A DNA stretch of 56,721 nt from Nitrospirota bacterium (GCA_020052615.1 JAGVOT010000013.1:1-56721), one strand, 5' to 3'. Shown: positions 8,181-17,413, counted from the stretch's first letter. Translations and numbers: made by a program. Notes: generated by a model not told the origin, from the letters alone.

Positions 8181-9479
8181 ATGGAGAAGATATTTAAATT
8201 GAAAGAGCATGGCACCACGGTCCGGCAGGAGATCATCGCAGGTGCCACGACCTTCGTCACCATGGCCTATATCATCATCGTGAACCCGAAGATCCTCGAA
8301 GCTGCGGGGATGCCCTTCGGGGCCTCCATGGTGGCGACCATCCTGACGGCGTTCATCGGCACGCTTCTCATGGGCGTCTACGCAAAGCGGCCCTTCGCCA
8401 TCGCGCCGTACATGGGTGAGAATGCCTTCGTGGCGTTCACGGTCGTGAAGGTGATGGGCTTTTCGTGGCAGCAGGCGCTTGGCGCCATCTTCGTCTCCGG
8501 TGCCATCTTCGCGGTCCTGACGCTCTTGAACATCCGGACCTGGCTGGTGAACTCCATTCCCGAGAAGCTCAAGATCGGTTTCAGCGTGGGCATCGGGCTG
8601 TTCCTCACGTTCATCGGCCTGAACGAGACGGGCATCGTGCGGATCGGCGTTCCCGGCGCGCCGTTGCATGTGGGGAACTTCACGGAGCCCACGGTCCTGC
8701 TGGCCATAGCTGGATTCATCATAACCGGCCTGCTCATGATCCGGCGGGTGAACGCAGCCTTGTTCCTCGGCATCGCGGCCGTAACGATCCTCGGTATGGG
8801 ACTGGGGACCGTGAAAATACCTGACAGTATTATCAGCACCCCGCCCTCGGTCATGCCGCTCCTGGGAAAGCTGGAGTTCTCGGCCCTGCTGACGGTCAAG
8901 GCCTTTCCGGTTATTCTGACCATGTTCGTCATGATCTTCGTGGATACGATGGGAACGCTCATCGGGTTGTCCATGAAGGCGGGATTGCTTGATACGAGGG
9001 GCAATCTGCCCGAAATCGAAAAGCCCATGCTCTGCGACTCTCTTTCGACCATGGCAGGAGCAGTATTCGGGACCACGACGTCAGGCGCCTACATCGAGTC
9101 CGCTGCGGGGATCGAGGCGGGGGGCAGGACCGGTCTCGCGTCAGTTGTCACGGCGCTGCTGTTTCTTTTGGCGTTGTTCTTCGCGCCGCTTTTCACCGTG
9201 GTGCCGCCCTACGCATACGGACCGGCGCTTATCATCGTAGGAATGCTGATGCTGTCTCCGATGCGGCATCTGGACTATCATGATCTCACCGAGGTGATGC
9301 CGGTCTTTACCATCATCGTGCTGATGAGCTTCACGTACAACGTCGGCATCGGCATGACCGCGGGGTTCGTGGTCTATCCGGTGATCAAGACCTTGTCGGG
9401 AAGGGTGCGGGAAGTTCCGGCGGGATTATGGGTGCTGGGCGCGCTGTCGCTGCTGTTCTTTGTGTTCTATCCGTATTAG
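8181..9479 (+). CDS. NCS2/AzgA-family purine permease
   Basis: A 432-residue polytopic membrane protein. FKLKEHGTTVRQEIIAGATT followed by FVTMAYIIIVNPKILEAAGM is the hallmark start of the guanine/hypoxanthine/adenine permease branch (AzgA, GhxP, PbuG). IAPYMGENAFVAFTV, FSVGIGLFLTFIGL and GTTTSGAYIESAAGIEAGGR are the conserved substrate and dimer-core segments. About 12-14 hydrophobic segments are visible. CGAGGTGAG precedes ATG 8181. It would import nucleobases with protons. Purine salvage is also represented in the window by hpt at 28.2 kb, though the genes are not linked. Confidence 0.9.
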   Translation: MEKIFKLKEHGTTVRQEIIAGATTFVTMAYIIIVNPKILEAAGMPFGASMVATILTAFIGTLLMGVYAKRPFAIAPYMGENAFVAFTVVKVMGFSWQQALGAIFVSGAIFAVLTLLNIRTWLVNSIPEKLKIGFSVGIGLFLTFIGLNETGIVRIGVPGAPLHVGNFTEPTVLLAIAGFIITGLLMIRRVNAALFLGIAAVTILGMGLGTVKIPDSIISTPPSVMPLLGKLEFSALLTVKAFPVILTMFVMIFVDTMGTLIGLSMKAGLLDTRGNLPEIEKPMLCDSLSTMAGAVFGTTTSGAYIESAAGIEAGGRTGLASVVTALLFLLALFFAPLFTVVPPYAYGPALIIVGMLMLSPMRHLDYHDLTEVMPVFTIIVLMSFTYNVGIGMTAGFVVYPVIKTLSGRVREVPAGLWVLGALSLLFFVFYPY

Positions 9480-9638
9480 AAATAGAGACCTGGGACTGCT
9501 TTTCTCCTCACTTTGACAAAGGGAAGGTTGGGTGGGGTCAATGGGCTGGTGGGTGGGGCGGTAGTCACGATATCGTGATGCTAAGAACATCCGACCTCCC
9601 CTGACCCCTCCTTGGCAAGGGGGATGAAGGCGACACCG
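9480..9638. repeat. Intergenic inverted-repeat region
   Basis: Between convergent genes. It contains a GGTTGGGTGGGGTCAATGGG stretch and an imperfectly inverted CCTCCCCTGACCCCTCCTTGG arm, plus a perfect 14-bp palindrome TCACGATATCGTGA near 9566. The long imperfect hairpin may terminate both transcripts. There is no gene. Confidence 0.4.
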
Positions 9639-10508
9639 CTACTTCTTCTCTTTCAGCACCTTGTACACTGCCGTAAAATCCTGTTCTCCCAATCCCGCCC
9701 GCATCGCAAGCGTAAAGAGCTCCTTCGCGCAATTTGCCGCAGGCAGGGCCGCGCCGGTCTCATAGGCCGTTTCCGCAGCCAGATGCAGGTCCTTGTGCAT
9801 CCACTGGAGGGGGAATTCCACGGAGAAATCGTTCTGCTCCATTTTCTTCCGCTTGAAGTTCAGGAACGGCGCCATGACCGGCGAACTGGCCAAGGTGTCG
9901 AACATCGTCTGCTTCGTTATTCCCAGGGATTCCCCGAACACCAGGGCTTCGGAGAAGGCGACCATGGCCTGGCCGAGCAGGAGATTGTTCACCATCTTCA
10001 TGGCCGACCCCATGCCGTGTCCGCCGATGTGGTGCACGGCCTTTCCCATGCATTCAAGCAGAGGCCTCGCTTCTTTGACATCACCGCTGTCGCCCCCGAC
10101 GAAGAACAGGAGCTGTGCCTGCTCGGCCGGCCCCTTGGATCCCGCCACCGGTGCATCGAGGAGCCGCACCTTGCGCTGCTTTGCCTCGACGAACATGAGC
10201 CTGGAGAAGGAAGGGTTAACAGAGCTGCAGTCGATCCAAAGCGAATTTGGGGGCAGTTTGTGCAGGAAAGAGTGCTTTCCCATAAGCGCCACTTCGGCGA
10301 CCGCGTCGGGTTTGGAGAGCATCGTGAAAATGATGTTGACCTGCTTCGCCATGTCAGCAGGCGACCCTGCCCATGCAGCGCCCTGATCGAGGAGCGGCTG
10401 CGCCTTCTCCCTGGTCCGGTTATGGACGATGAGCTCATGGCCTTTCTTGAGAAGATTGGCGGCCATGCGGCTGCCCATGATGCCAAGCCCGATGAATCCG
10501 ATCTTCAT
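9639..10508 (-). CDS. NAD(P)-dependent beta-hydroxyacid dehydrogenase
   Basis: A 3-hydroxyisobutyrate dehydrogenase/glyoxylate reductase family protein of 289 residues. The N-terminus MKIGFIGLGIMGSRMAANL is the GxGxxG dinucleotide site, with HNRTREKAQPL as the cofactor-selective loop; its arginines favour NADP. DAPVAGSKGPAEQAQL is the substrate-binding motif. GMGSAMKMVNNLLLGQ carries the catalytic lysine (second K-type position of the KxxxN motif), and the C-terminal helical domain ends WMHKDLHLA. The start is ATG 10508 with AGGAGG in front. It resembles GLYR1/GlxR enzymes that reduce succinic semialdehyde or glyoxylate. It is monocistronic. Confidence 0.88.
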   Translation of the reverse strand: MKIGFIGLGIMGSRMAANLLKKGHELIVHNRTREKAQPLLDQGAAWAGSPADMAKQVNIIFTMLSKPDAVAEVALMGKHSFLHKLPPNSLWIDCSSVNPSFSRLMFVEAKQRKVRLLDAPVAGSKGPAEQAQLLFFVGGDSGDVKEARPLLECMGKAVHHIGGHGMGSAMKMVNNLLLGQAMVAFSEALVFGESLGITKQTMFDTLASSPVMAPFLNFKRKKMEQNDFSVEFPLQWMHKDLHLAAETAYETGAALPAANCAKELFTLAMRAGLGEQDFTAVYKVLKEKK

Positions 10509-10648
10509 ATCAAACCTCCTTCCTGGCAGCTGGACCAGGAATCGTATGAACACGAATGGCACGAATATATTGAAGGCTGAGCGGTGTACTCACGTCATTT
10601 ATGGCGTCATTCGTATAATTCGTGATCGAATTACTGTCACAAACGGCA

Positions 10649-11083
10649 TCATTTTACGGGCCATCTCACGCTGCACATGAACCCGTTCCCGGAAAATGAC
10701 GCTCCCTGCTCGGTAAAATGCCAAAACCAGTCTCCCATTTTGTCTTTAGTTCCGACATCAGTTCCTTTCGGATCCTCCCGCAGGAGGTATTTCCGCGATC
10801 CCACCGAGCGGGGAGATCCGATCAGGCTGATCGTCATGTTCGTGAGATCGACGGACCACCAGCGGTAGGCGGAGCGGGCGCGGGGAAGATTGATCAGGAA
10901 AAGGGTTTCGTTCCGGAGTTTATGGTAGACCCTGGCATCTGCATAAAAATCCTCATCCTCACCGTAAATGATCGTGAGCGAATGGGTCTCTTCAAGAGGC
11001 TGTGCGCCGAGGGCGAGGAATGCCGCCCACAGGAGGAGGCAAAGGATCGCCGCAGCAGTGAGTATTTTAGCGCCAAGCGTCAT
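10649..11083 (-). CDS. Hypothetical protein with N-terminal membrane anchor
   Basis: I do not recognise this 144-residue protein. Residues 5-27 (AKILTAAAILCLLLWAAFLA) form a signal peptide or single anchor. The remainder is a small domain with alternating beta-like segments, for example THSLTIIYGEDEDFYADA, and several aromatic residues (YRWWSVDL, GDWFWHF). The C-terminal GFMCSVRWPVK suggests a compact beta fold. It is probably periplasmic. It is preceded by a gene-free region carrying a CACGAATGGCACGAAT-like repeat on its 3' side. Function unknown. Confidence 0.6.
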   Translation of the reverse strand: MTLGAKILTAAAILCLLLWAAFLALGAQPLEETHSLTIIYGEDEDFYADARVYHKLRNETLFLINLPRARSAYRWWSVDLTNMTISLIGSPRSVGSRKYLLREDPKGTDVGTKDKMGDWFWHFTEQGASFSGNGFMCSVRWPVK

Positions 11084-11151
11084 TGGTGAGGCGAGTGTAA
11101 CAGAAATATGCTGATGTGTAAACCGGTGCTCACTCAGGCGGCGGAAATAGA

Positions 11152-11180
11152 ACGGCGGGCCCGTTCCTGAGGCCCGCCGT
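11152..11180 (-). terminator. Hairpin downstream of the GYD gene
   Basis: Perfect 10-bp stem ACGGCGGGCC/GGCCCGCCGT with a 9-nt loop, 22 bp past the GYD stop codon. Read on the minus strand it is followed by TCTATTTCC, a weak U-tract, so it is a plausible intrinsic terminator of modest strength. Confidence 0.5.
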
Positions 11181-11202
11181 CTGCGCGATCGGGGATATCG
11201 CG

Positions 11203-11487
11203 CTATTTTATCTTCTTGATGAACTCTTCCACGGGAATAGCCGGGAGGGTCGTCATGGTGACGGAGCCCCGGGATCCGAGTTCGACGGACATTTTCATGA
11301 CCGACTCATTGTCCGGAGCTTCCACGATGTTCACGAAATCGTACATCCCCAGCAGGGCATACTGCTTAAGGACCTTGACGCCCATCGCCTCGATCTCCTT
11401 GTTCACTTCGACGATCCGTTCCGGTTTCTGCTTGATGGTCTTGCGTCCTTCGTCCGTCAAATTGCTCAGGATGATAAAATACGGCAT
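11203..11487 (-). CDS. GYD domain-containing protein
   Basis: A 94-residue single-domain protein of the GYD family. It starts MPYFIILSNLTDEGRKTIKQ and contains LLGMYDFVNIVEAPD, where the family's G-(Y/x)-D motif appears as GMYD. It ends GSVTMTTLPAIPVEEFIKKI. ATG 11487 has a near-perfect AGGAGG eight bases upstream; the frame extends further upstream but without protein-like composition. GYD proteins are small ferredoxin-like alpha/beta proteins of unknown function. The gene stands alone with its own terminator-like hairpin. Confidence 0.85.
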   Translation of the reverse strand: MPYFIILSNLTDEGRKTIKQKPERIVEVNKEIEAMGVKVLKQYALLGMYDFVNIVEAPDNESVMKMSVELGSRGSVTMTTLPAIPVEEFIKKIK

Positions 11488-11618
11488 GGCAATTCCTCCT
11501 TGAGTACGAGAGATGATCAATGGGCCTGTCTGACAGTGATAAAAGTATAGCATAAGATATTTCCCCTGGCATTCATTATTAACCGGCCCCCCCATGACGG
11601 CAATGTGTCCCGTCGAGG

Positions 11619-11646
11619 TTGCTTTTTTCATCACTCGTGATACAAT
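11619..11646 (+). promoter_or_regulatory. Promoter of the DUF3187-like gene, nearly leaderless
   Basis: TTGCTT, 16-bp spacer, TACAAT. Transcription would start around 11653, only about 5 nt before ATG 11658. No Shine-Dalgarno site fits in that leader. Confidence 0.45.
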
Positions 11647-11657
11647 CTGGAAATATC

Positions 11658-12623
11658 ATGAAACGAACGATTTCCACCATCCTCCTCTGCGGATCCCTGC
11701 TCATGCTGCCGGGCACGGTGTTTTCCTTCGACGGCCCCCTTCAGGTGAAAAACCAGTTTCCCCTGTTCCTTTCCCTTGATCCCCCCTTTCTGGAAAGCTC
11801 CCCGGTCCGGGATTCAGTGTCGGTCAGCGTGAGCCATTCCAGCGTATACGTTACGGAGTCTTCTCAGTTCTGGACGGTCAACATGGACCTAGAACTCACG
11901 GAACTGGCGGTCAGGCTCAAGAAGAAGATCGGCGGCCGTTCCGAGATCGGGCTCGATGTCCCGTTCCTGAGGCCCACGGAGGGGTTTCTTGACCGGCCCC
12001 TGGAGAGCTTTCATGATACGCTGAATACGGGAGATTACGGAAGGCATGAGCGGCCTTACAACACCTTTCTCTATGAAGTGCTGCGCCAGGGCAGGCCGGT
12101 GATCCTGCCGGAGGCCGGCAAGGCGGGCGTCGGCGATGTGCGTCTGACGCTCAAACGGGAGGTATCGGATGGTCTGCCTCTGGTCAGTATCATGGGCTCG
12201 CTCGAACTTCCCACGGGTGACGCAAAGGGGGGATACGGAAATGGCAGTTATGACGCATCTCTCGCGGTGCTGGTCGATATCGAATTCGGGAAGTCCTATC
12301 GCGGATACGGCAATGCCGGGGCGGTGTTTCCGGGGGCGCTCAAAGGATACGAGACCGTTCCGATGCGTACCTGCTATTACGGCGGATTCGGGGTCGAGGC
12401 TGCGTGGTGGGAGCGCTTCAGCGTCATTGTCCAGACCCTGGTGGCAACTTCGCCGTATCCGGATACTGGCATCCGCCAGGTCGACTGGCCGGGCATCCTG
12501 CTGGTGGTGGGAGGAAGGTATTCATTTGGCTCGTCCAGCCTCGAATTCTCTCTGACAGAAGACCCGGACACAGCGGGCGCCCCTGATTTCATTTTGAACG
12601 TGACCGGCACGATAACGTTCTGA
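11658..12623 (+). CDS. DUF3187-like predicted outer-membrane protein
   Basis: A secreted protein of 321 residues with a clear signal peptide (MKRTISTILLCGSLLMLPGT then VFSF-DG). The mature part begins PLQVKNQFPLF, similar to the N-Q-x-P start of DUF3187 proteins. It then alternates short beta strands with glycine-rich turns (GGRSEIGLDVPFLRP, MGSLELPTGDAKGGYGNG, GNAGAVFPG) and ends in a phenylalanine (NVTGTITF), the typical last residue of a BamA-inserted beta barrel. Function of the family is unknown. It has no Shine-Dalgarno site and a -10 box 11 bp upstream. Confidence 0.65.
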   Translation: MKRTISTILLCGSLLMLPGTVFSFDGPLQVKNQFPLFLSLDPPFLESSPVRDSVSVSVSHSSVYVTESSQFWTVNMDLELTELAVRLKKKIGGRSEIGLDVPFLRPTEGFLDRPLESFHDTLNTGDYGRHERPYNTFLYEVLRQGRPVILPEAGKAGVGDVRLTLKREVSDGLPLVSIMGSLELPTGDAKGGYGNGSYDASLAVLVDIEFGKSYRGYGNAGAVFPGALKGYETVPMRTCYYGGFGVEAAWWERFSVIVQTLVATSPYPDTGIRQVDWPGILLVVGGRYSFGSSSLEFSLTEDPDTAGAPDFILNVTGTITF

Positions 12624-12699
12624 CGGCGTCCGCTCGAAACGGCCGCATCACGTACACATTCGAATTGTGCGCGGAGCGGGATTGGTGTACCATGAGCGC

Positions 12700-14121
12700 A
12701 TGTCTTCCTTTCTAAGCATCCCGTCGGTATATCTTCTGTATTTCTTCTACGGCGCGGCATTCCTCTTCTTAAGCGCTGCCATCGCCATGAAGGATATGCG
12801 GGCAAGCGATCTGAAGCTCGCCAGAAGCCTCTGGCTGCTCGCGATGTTCGGTTTTACGCACGGCGTGCACGAGTGGCTCCAGATCTATCCCCTGATCGAG
12901 GGCGAACACATCAGCGTGCGAGGGATCTATTATGCGAAGGCGGTAGCTCTCGGTCTCTTCGTCATATCGTTCCTCTTCCTCCTGCAGTTCGGATCGGCGC
13001 TGATCCGTGCTGTTCACGCCCGGAGGATGCCATGGCTTGCGGCGCTCCCTGCGGTCCTCTTTCTTCTCTGGTTCGCCTATGTCGCGCACCACGGTTTCAC
13101 CATAGACCTGCAGTTCCTTCGTCAGGCATCGATCGGAGTTCGGTACACCTTCGGTCTCATGGGAGGCGCCCTGACCGCCTACGGACTGATCGCGTATTCC
13201 CGAGAGATCGGTCATCTCAGCCGGTTCGTGGCGAGGAGGCTGCGCTACGCAGGGGTCACGTTCGTCTTCTATTCAGTTTTTGCCGGCGTCTTTTCGTCGA
13301 GTTTCACGCTCTTCCGCCTTCCCGTGCCTGTGGAAATACTCCGCGGCCTGTCCGCAATCCTGATCACCTATTTCATCGTCAAGGCGCTCAATATATTCGA
13401 TATCGAGATGCGGAAAAAGATCGAGCAACAGTCGCGGCGCATAGTACAAGCGGAAAAGCTGACTTCGCTGGGGCAACTTGCGGCCGGCATCGCGCATGAG
13501 ATCAACAATCCGCTGACCAACGCGTCACTGGGGATACAGACCTTGAGAAACCGGATCGACAGCGGCGCGGGCGGCGATGTTGCGGAAAGGCTGGATGCCG
13601 TCGAAAGGAACATCGACAAGGCGTCGGCCATCGCGAGGGAACTGCTGCTTTTTTCGCGCCAGAAGGAAGGAGAGTATGTGCCGCTCAATATCAACGCTAT
13701 AATTCGCGGAGCGTTGACCCTCCTCGAGTACAAGCTGAAGGCCGTCTCGGTTCACGCGGAGCTTGGCGACGTCCCGAACATAATGGGCGACCCCGGCAGG
13801 CTCGAACAGGTCTTCATCAACGTCCTGGCCAATTCCGTGGAAGCGATGCCGAAGGGCGGGAGGCTAACCATAACGACCGGATTCGACGGCAGGAGCGTCC
13901 ATGTCCGCGTCGACGATACCGGGAGCGGGATCTCTGATGATCACCTGTCGCGGGTGTTCGATCCGTTCTTTACGACGAAGGAAGTGGGCGCCGGCACCGG
14001 CCTCGGTCTTTCGATCTGCTACGGCATCGTGAAACAACACAACGGGACGATCGAGCTGACAAGCGGCGTCGGCAAGGGAACGACCGTGACGATCGGGCTT
14101 CCCGTCAGGGAGGGATCATGA
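12700..14121 (+). CDS. Membrane sensor histidine kinase
   Basis: The N-terminal ~220 residues contain about seven hydrophobic helices (YLLYFFYGAAFLFLSAAIAM, then LGLFVISFLFLLQF, and so on), a 7TM-type sensor module. A HisKA dimerisation domain follows with phosphoacceptor His266 in LAAGIAHEINNPLTNA, and then a HATPase_c domain: N box EQVFINVLANSVEAMP, G1 VDDTGSGI, F/G2 DPFFTTKEVGAGTGLGLSIC. ATG 12700 is used; a GTG at 12667 would add 11 residues, and neither has a strong ribosome site. The stop overlaps the response regulator start (ATGA at 14118), so the two form a coupled pair. Confidence 0.9.
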   Translation: MSSFLSIPSVYLLYFFYGAAFLFLSAAIAMKDMRASDLKLARSLWLLAMFGFTHGVHEWLQIYPLIEGEHISVRGIYYAKAVALGLFVISFLFLLQFGSALIRAVHARRMPWLAALPAVLFLLWFAYVAHHGFTIDLQFLRQASIGVRYTFGLMGGALTAYGLIAYSREIGHLSRFVARRLRYAGVTFVFYSVFAGVFSSSFTLFRLPVPVEILRGLSAILITYFIVKALNIFDIEMRKKIEQQSRRIVQAEKLTSLGQLAAGIAHEINNPLTNASLGIQTLRNRIDSGAGGDVAERLDAVERNIDKASAIARELLLFSRQKEGEYVPLNINAIIRGALTLLEYKLKAVSVHAELGDVPNIMGDPGRLEQVFINVLANSVEAMPKGGRLTITTGFDGRSVHVRVDDTGSGISDDHLSRVFDPFFTTKEVGAGTGLGLSICYGIVKQHNGTIELTSGVGKGTTVTIGLPVREGS

Positions 14122-14774
14122 AAAAGATACTGATCGTGGATGACGACAAGGAATTGCGGGCGCATCTGGCCGACATCCTGGGCGGGGCGGGCTACGAGGT
14201 CGACGCGGCGGCATCGGGACCGGAGGCGATCGAGAGGGCCATCGATACCGATTTCGATCTTGTGCTCCTTGACCTCATGATGCCGAAGATGAGCGGCGTC
14301 GACGTGCTGCAGGAACTGCGGAAAGTGGCTCCCCGCGCGCGGATCATCATGCTTACCGCGTTCGCGACCGTCGAGAACGCCGTCGATGTGATCAAACGCG
14401 GCGCGAGCGATTACCTGATGAAGCCGTTCAAGATCGACGATCTGCTGGTGCGAATACGGCGGGTTATTGAAGAGGCGGGATTCGACTCCTGCTCCGTGAA
14501 GGGGGACCTCGACGGTATCCTGGGCTCCCTCTCGAACAGCATCAGGAGGCGGATTATCCAGATCCTATCGACGAGGAAGACCATCAGACTCATGGAACTC
14601 GCCCGTGAACTCCAGGTAGAGGACCATACGAAGGTGATCTTTCACCTGAAGATCCTGCGGGAGGCTGGCATGGTAGAGCAGGACAAAGGGCGATCGTACT
14701 CGCTGACGAAGGACGGAGAAAGGACCATGAACTGCCTGAAGATCCTTGAGAACCACCTGACGCCGAATCAGTAA
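14118..14774 (+). CDS. Response regulator with ArsR-like winged-helix output
   Basis: Receiver domain at residues 1-120: acidic pair D8-D10 in ILIVDDDKE, phosphoacceptor D52 in LVLLDLMMP, T80, and K102 in LMKPF. The C-terminal part (about 130-218) is not OmpR, NarL or Fis type. It reads LSNSIRRRIIQILSTRKTI, LMELARELQVEDHTKVIFHL and KILREAGMVEQDKGRSYSLT, which is an ArsR/MarR-like winged helix (helix-turn-helix plus wing). This pairing of a receiver with an ArsR-type head is uncommon. It is translationally coupled to the histidine kinase 12700-14121, which is therefore its likely partner. No target site is evident. Confidence 0.88.
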   Translation: MKKILIVDDDKELRAHLADILGGAGYEVDAAASGPEAIERAIDTDFDLVLLDLMMPKMSGVDVLQELRKVAPRARIIMLTAFATVENAVDVIKRGASDYLMKPFKIDDLLVRIRRVIEEAGFDSCSVKGDLDGILGSLSNSIRRRIIQILSTRKTIRLMELARELQVEDHTKVIFHLKILREAGMVEQDKGRSYSLTKDGERTMNCLKILENHLTPNQ

Positions 14775-15013
14775 TCGCCACGATACATATTATCGCTGCA
14801 ATAATTCTTTTCCTTTTCCCTGATTCATTTCCGTTGTTTCCCTGCAGGCCTATCATTCCCCGATGTGAAATTTCCTTCACCACCTGCCGATTTTTGTGAA
14901 ATTAAATTAACTAGTATATTCAATCACTTCGCACGATAATTAGATCCAGCTAACGTGCGACTGTGAGCCATCGCATCGCATTGGCACTATGCCATGATCG
15001 AGGAAAGGACGTC

Positions 15014-15274
15014 TTGGAGGTTACGGTAAAAGACGCAAACTACGAACGCGTAGTGATTGCTCTGGACAGCATCCTTCGGAAACAGGGTTACGAAATCTGC
15101 GCCTGCCCGCAGTGCGTCAATGCGGTCGTTGCAACGGCGCTGAATTGCATGACTCCGCATTACTATACGGATCCAAAATGGAACGATTGTGCGGGTTCGC
15201 CCTGGGAAATCATCGAAACGGCAGTCCTTGATGCGATCAGGGAGAATCCATGTCATCGGAGGGAGGGCTTCTAG
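15014..15274 (+). CDS. ComFB family protein
   Basis: A small alpha-helical protein with the late-competence ComFB pattern: NYERVVIALDSILRKQGYEI, the paired cysteines CACPQC, then VNAVVATALNCMTPHYYT. In studied members this cysteine motif holds zinc and some ComFB-domain proteins bind cyclic dinucleotides. The start is uncertain. TTG 15014 has AGGAAAGGA just upstream and matches family length (86 residues); GTG 14963 would add 17 residues without a ribosome site. An AT-rich stretch with TAGTATATT near 14911 may hold its promoter. c-di-AMP synthase is encoded 9 kb away, but no functional link is shown. Confidence 0.75.
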   Translation: MEVTVKDANYERVVIALDSILRKQGYEICACPQCVNAVVATALNCMTPHYYTDPKWNDCAGSPWEIIETAVLDAIRENPCHRREGF

Positions 15275-15367
15275 AGGGTCATTTGGAACGCCGGGAGGTG
15301 ATGGAAGGGAGCGGATACGGACGGGAGGGAGAGAACGTTTATTCTATTTAAAAAGGAGATCGCGTAC

Positions 15368-17383
15368 ATGAGAAAAGGGAAATGGATTTCTGTTGTTGCC
15401 GTCACGGTTTTGATGACGGTAATAGCCCTCACGGGCTGTGGGGGTGGAGGCGATAGCGGCGGCGGTGTTGGTATAACGCCTATCAAACCGACGTTTCTTG
15501 TTACGGACACATCCGGGTCGGTGGTTGTCGGCGCGACGGTTTACGCTGTTCCATCGACCGACGTGGCTGCGCTGACGGCAACATCGCTCGACTCCACGGT
15601 AACAGCGACATCGGGCAATTACTCCGCTTCAGCCCAAGCGGCAGATGAGCCCCTGGAAGATTTGATTTCGGCCAATTCCGGCACGTACCTGTCTGCAGTA
15701 ACGGATTCCACGGGCAAAGCGGTTTTTGCCGACAACCTTGCTGCATCGGACACGTTCTTCATTGCCGTCAAGCCGAGCACCGCGGACCACCTGCCCGGCG
15801 GCAGCAAATGCCGGGATGCCGTGACCGGCTCATCCCTGAACAATGCGACCACTGCGATCGAAGTTTCCACTACGCCGTCGGCATCCGCAACATTCGTAGG
15901 CACCAGCGCCTGTCTGGGCTGCCATTCTGGGTATGCAACGGTGAAGCAGACCATGCATAAACTCGGATTCATGGCGCCGGACGCGCCCAGCGGGCTGCAG
16001 GACCGCAGTGAATTTGACGCAGATAACGGCATTTACAACATGTCTGCGGGACTAGCCAAGTACTCGGCCGGCGATGCCGCCTCCGGCGGAACCACGGTCT
16101 ACTTCTACGATTACGATTCGACCCGCAAGTTCGACAAGTTCAAGACCCTGGAAAGCGCGCCGACCGGCACCGTGTATGCAACGGTACGCCTCTACAGGGA
16201 TACAGCGGACAATAAGTACAAAGCACAGTTTACGAACGTCATCAACCCGTCTGACCCCAACAGCGGCATGATCCACGAAGCAGTGCTCACCTACGGCGGC
16301 GGGGTCTACAAGCAGCGCAATATTACGAAAGTCGACGACAGCCTCTTCATGATTCCGCTCCAGTTCAACCAGCAAGGCAGCGACGCCTCTACGGACCGGA
16401 CCAGGAAGATCTGGCGCGATTATCACATGGATTGGTGGGTCAGTTCGGCGACCCCGACCACGATGACGTTCAAAGCAAAGCCTGCCGCGAGTGCGAGCGT
16501 GGATGTCCAGTGCGCGCCCTGTCACTTCAATGGCTACAAGCTCACCGCTAGCGCAACGTACACGGGCTATTACACAGCCGAGGGCGTAGCGGACGCTAAC
16601 GGCGAGATACACCCGGTAACGGGAGTGGCACAAGAGCTCAACATCGGGTGCGAGACCTGTCACGGTCCCGGTTCCGAGCATGTTGCCGCGAGCGGCAACG
16701 GCGCCAAGATAGTCACCCCGCAGAACATCACTCCTGAGCGGGCCAACATGATCTGCGGCCAGTGCCACAGCCGGCCCCAGGGCAATGGTACTTTCAAGAA
16801 TGATTCCCCGCTCAACTCGTCGAACAAAATGATGATCGCCGGCGCGAGCAGGGCCGACTTCCTGGCAAACCAGACAAGCCGCCATGACGCATCGGCCACT
16901 GCGGGCGACTTCTGGGGAGACAAACTGCACTCGAAGTCTCACCACCAGCAGTATACCGACTTCATCAAGACGGGCAAGTACCGGAACGGCACATCGCTCA
17001 AGACCTGCGCGTCATGCCACAATCCGCATGGGCCGGGCGTTGGTGTCAGGCACCAGCTCAAGGGAGCCACAAGCGACAACAGCCTCTGCACCTCGTGTCA
17101 CACAGTGGAAGTCGTTGCGCATATGACGGCGAAGACCGGGGTTAGCATGGGTGCAGGCACGCAGTGCATCCAGTGCCATATGCCCGAGACGTCGAGCAGC
17201 GGAGCAGGCAGCAACGCGACGACGCCGGAGACTGGCGGTACGTCGGCGGCAAAATATTACCAGGGGGACATCAGCTCCCACCTGTTCGACGTGCCCCTGA
17301 AGACCAGCATCTCGTCGACCAACACCATGCCCGTTCCGTATACCAACAACTGCGGCGGTTGCCACGACTTAAGCAGCTTGTAA
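15368..17383 (+). CDS. Eight-heme c-type cytochrome lipoprotein
   Basis: 671 residues. A lipoprotein signal (VLMTVIALTGC, lipobox LTGC) is followed by a Gly/Ser linker, so it is exported and lipid-anchored. A carboxypeptidase-like beta domain (FLVTDTSGSVVVGATV) occupies roughly residues 40-160. Eight CxxCH sites follow: C182, C382, C428, C463, C547, C574, C600 and C662. The first is isolated by 200 residues from the rest, and the second and third flank a YTGYYTAEGV insert. The arrangement resembles multiheme cytochromes used in extracellular or periplasmic electron transfer by Geobacter-like bacteria. AAAAGGAGAT precedes ATG 15368. A strong terminator follows. Confidence 0.9.
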   Translation: MRKGKWISVVAVTVLMTVIALTGCGGGGDSGGGVGITPIKPTFLVTDTSGSVVVGATVYAVPSTDVAALTATSLDSTVTATSGNYSASAQAADEPLEDLISANSGTYLSAVTDSTGKAVFADNLAASDTFFIAVKPSTADHLPGGSKCRDAVTGSSLNNATTAIEVSTTPSASATFVGTSACLGCHSGYATVKQTMHKLGFMAPDAPSGLQDRSEFDADNGIYNMSAGLAKYSAGDAASGGTTVYFYDYDSTRKFDKFKTLESAPTGTVYATVRLYRDTADNKYKAQFTNVINPSDPNSGMIHEAVLTYGGGVYKQRNITKVDDSLFMIPLQFNQQGSDASTDRTRKIWRDYHMDWWVSSATPTTMTFKAKPAASASVDVQCAPCHFNGYKLTASATYTGYYTAEGVADANGEIHPVTGVAQELNIGCETCHGPGSEHVAASGNGAKIVTPQNITPERANMICGQCHSRPQGNGTFKNDSPLNSSNKMMIAGASRADFLANQTSRHDASATAGDFWGDKLHSKSHHQQYTDFIKTGKYRNGTSLKTCASCHNPHGPGVGVRHQLKGATSDNSLCTSCHTVEVVAHMTAKTGVSMGAGTQCIQCHMPETSSSGAGSNATTPETGGTSAAKYYQGDISSHLFDVPLKTSISSTNTMPVPYTNNCGGCHDLSSL

Positions 17384-17413
17384 CGGCGGATCGGACGGGA
17401 TACAGCGATCAAG

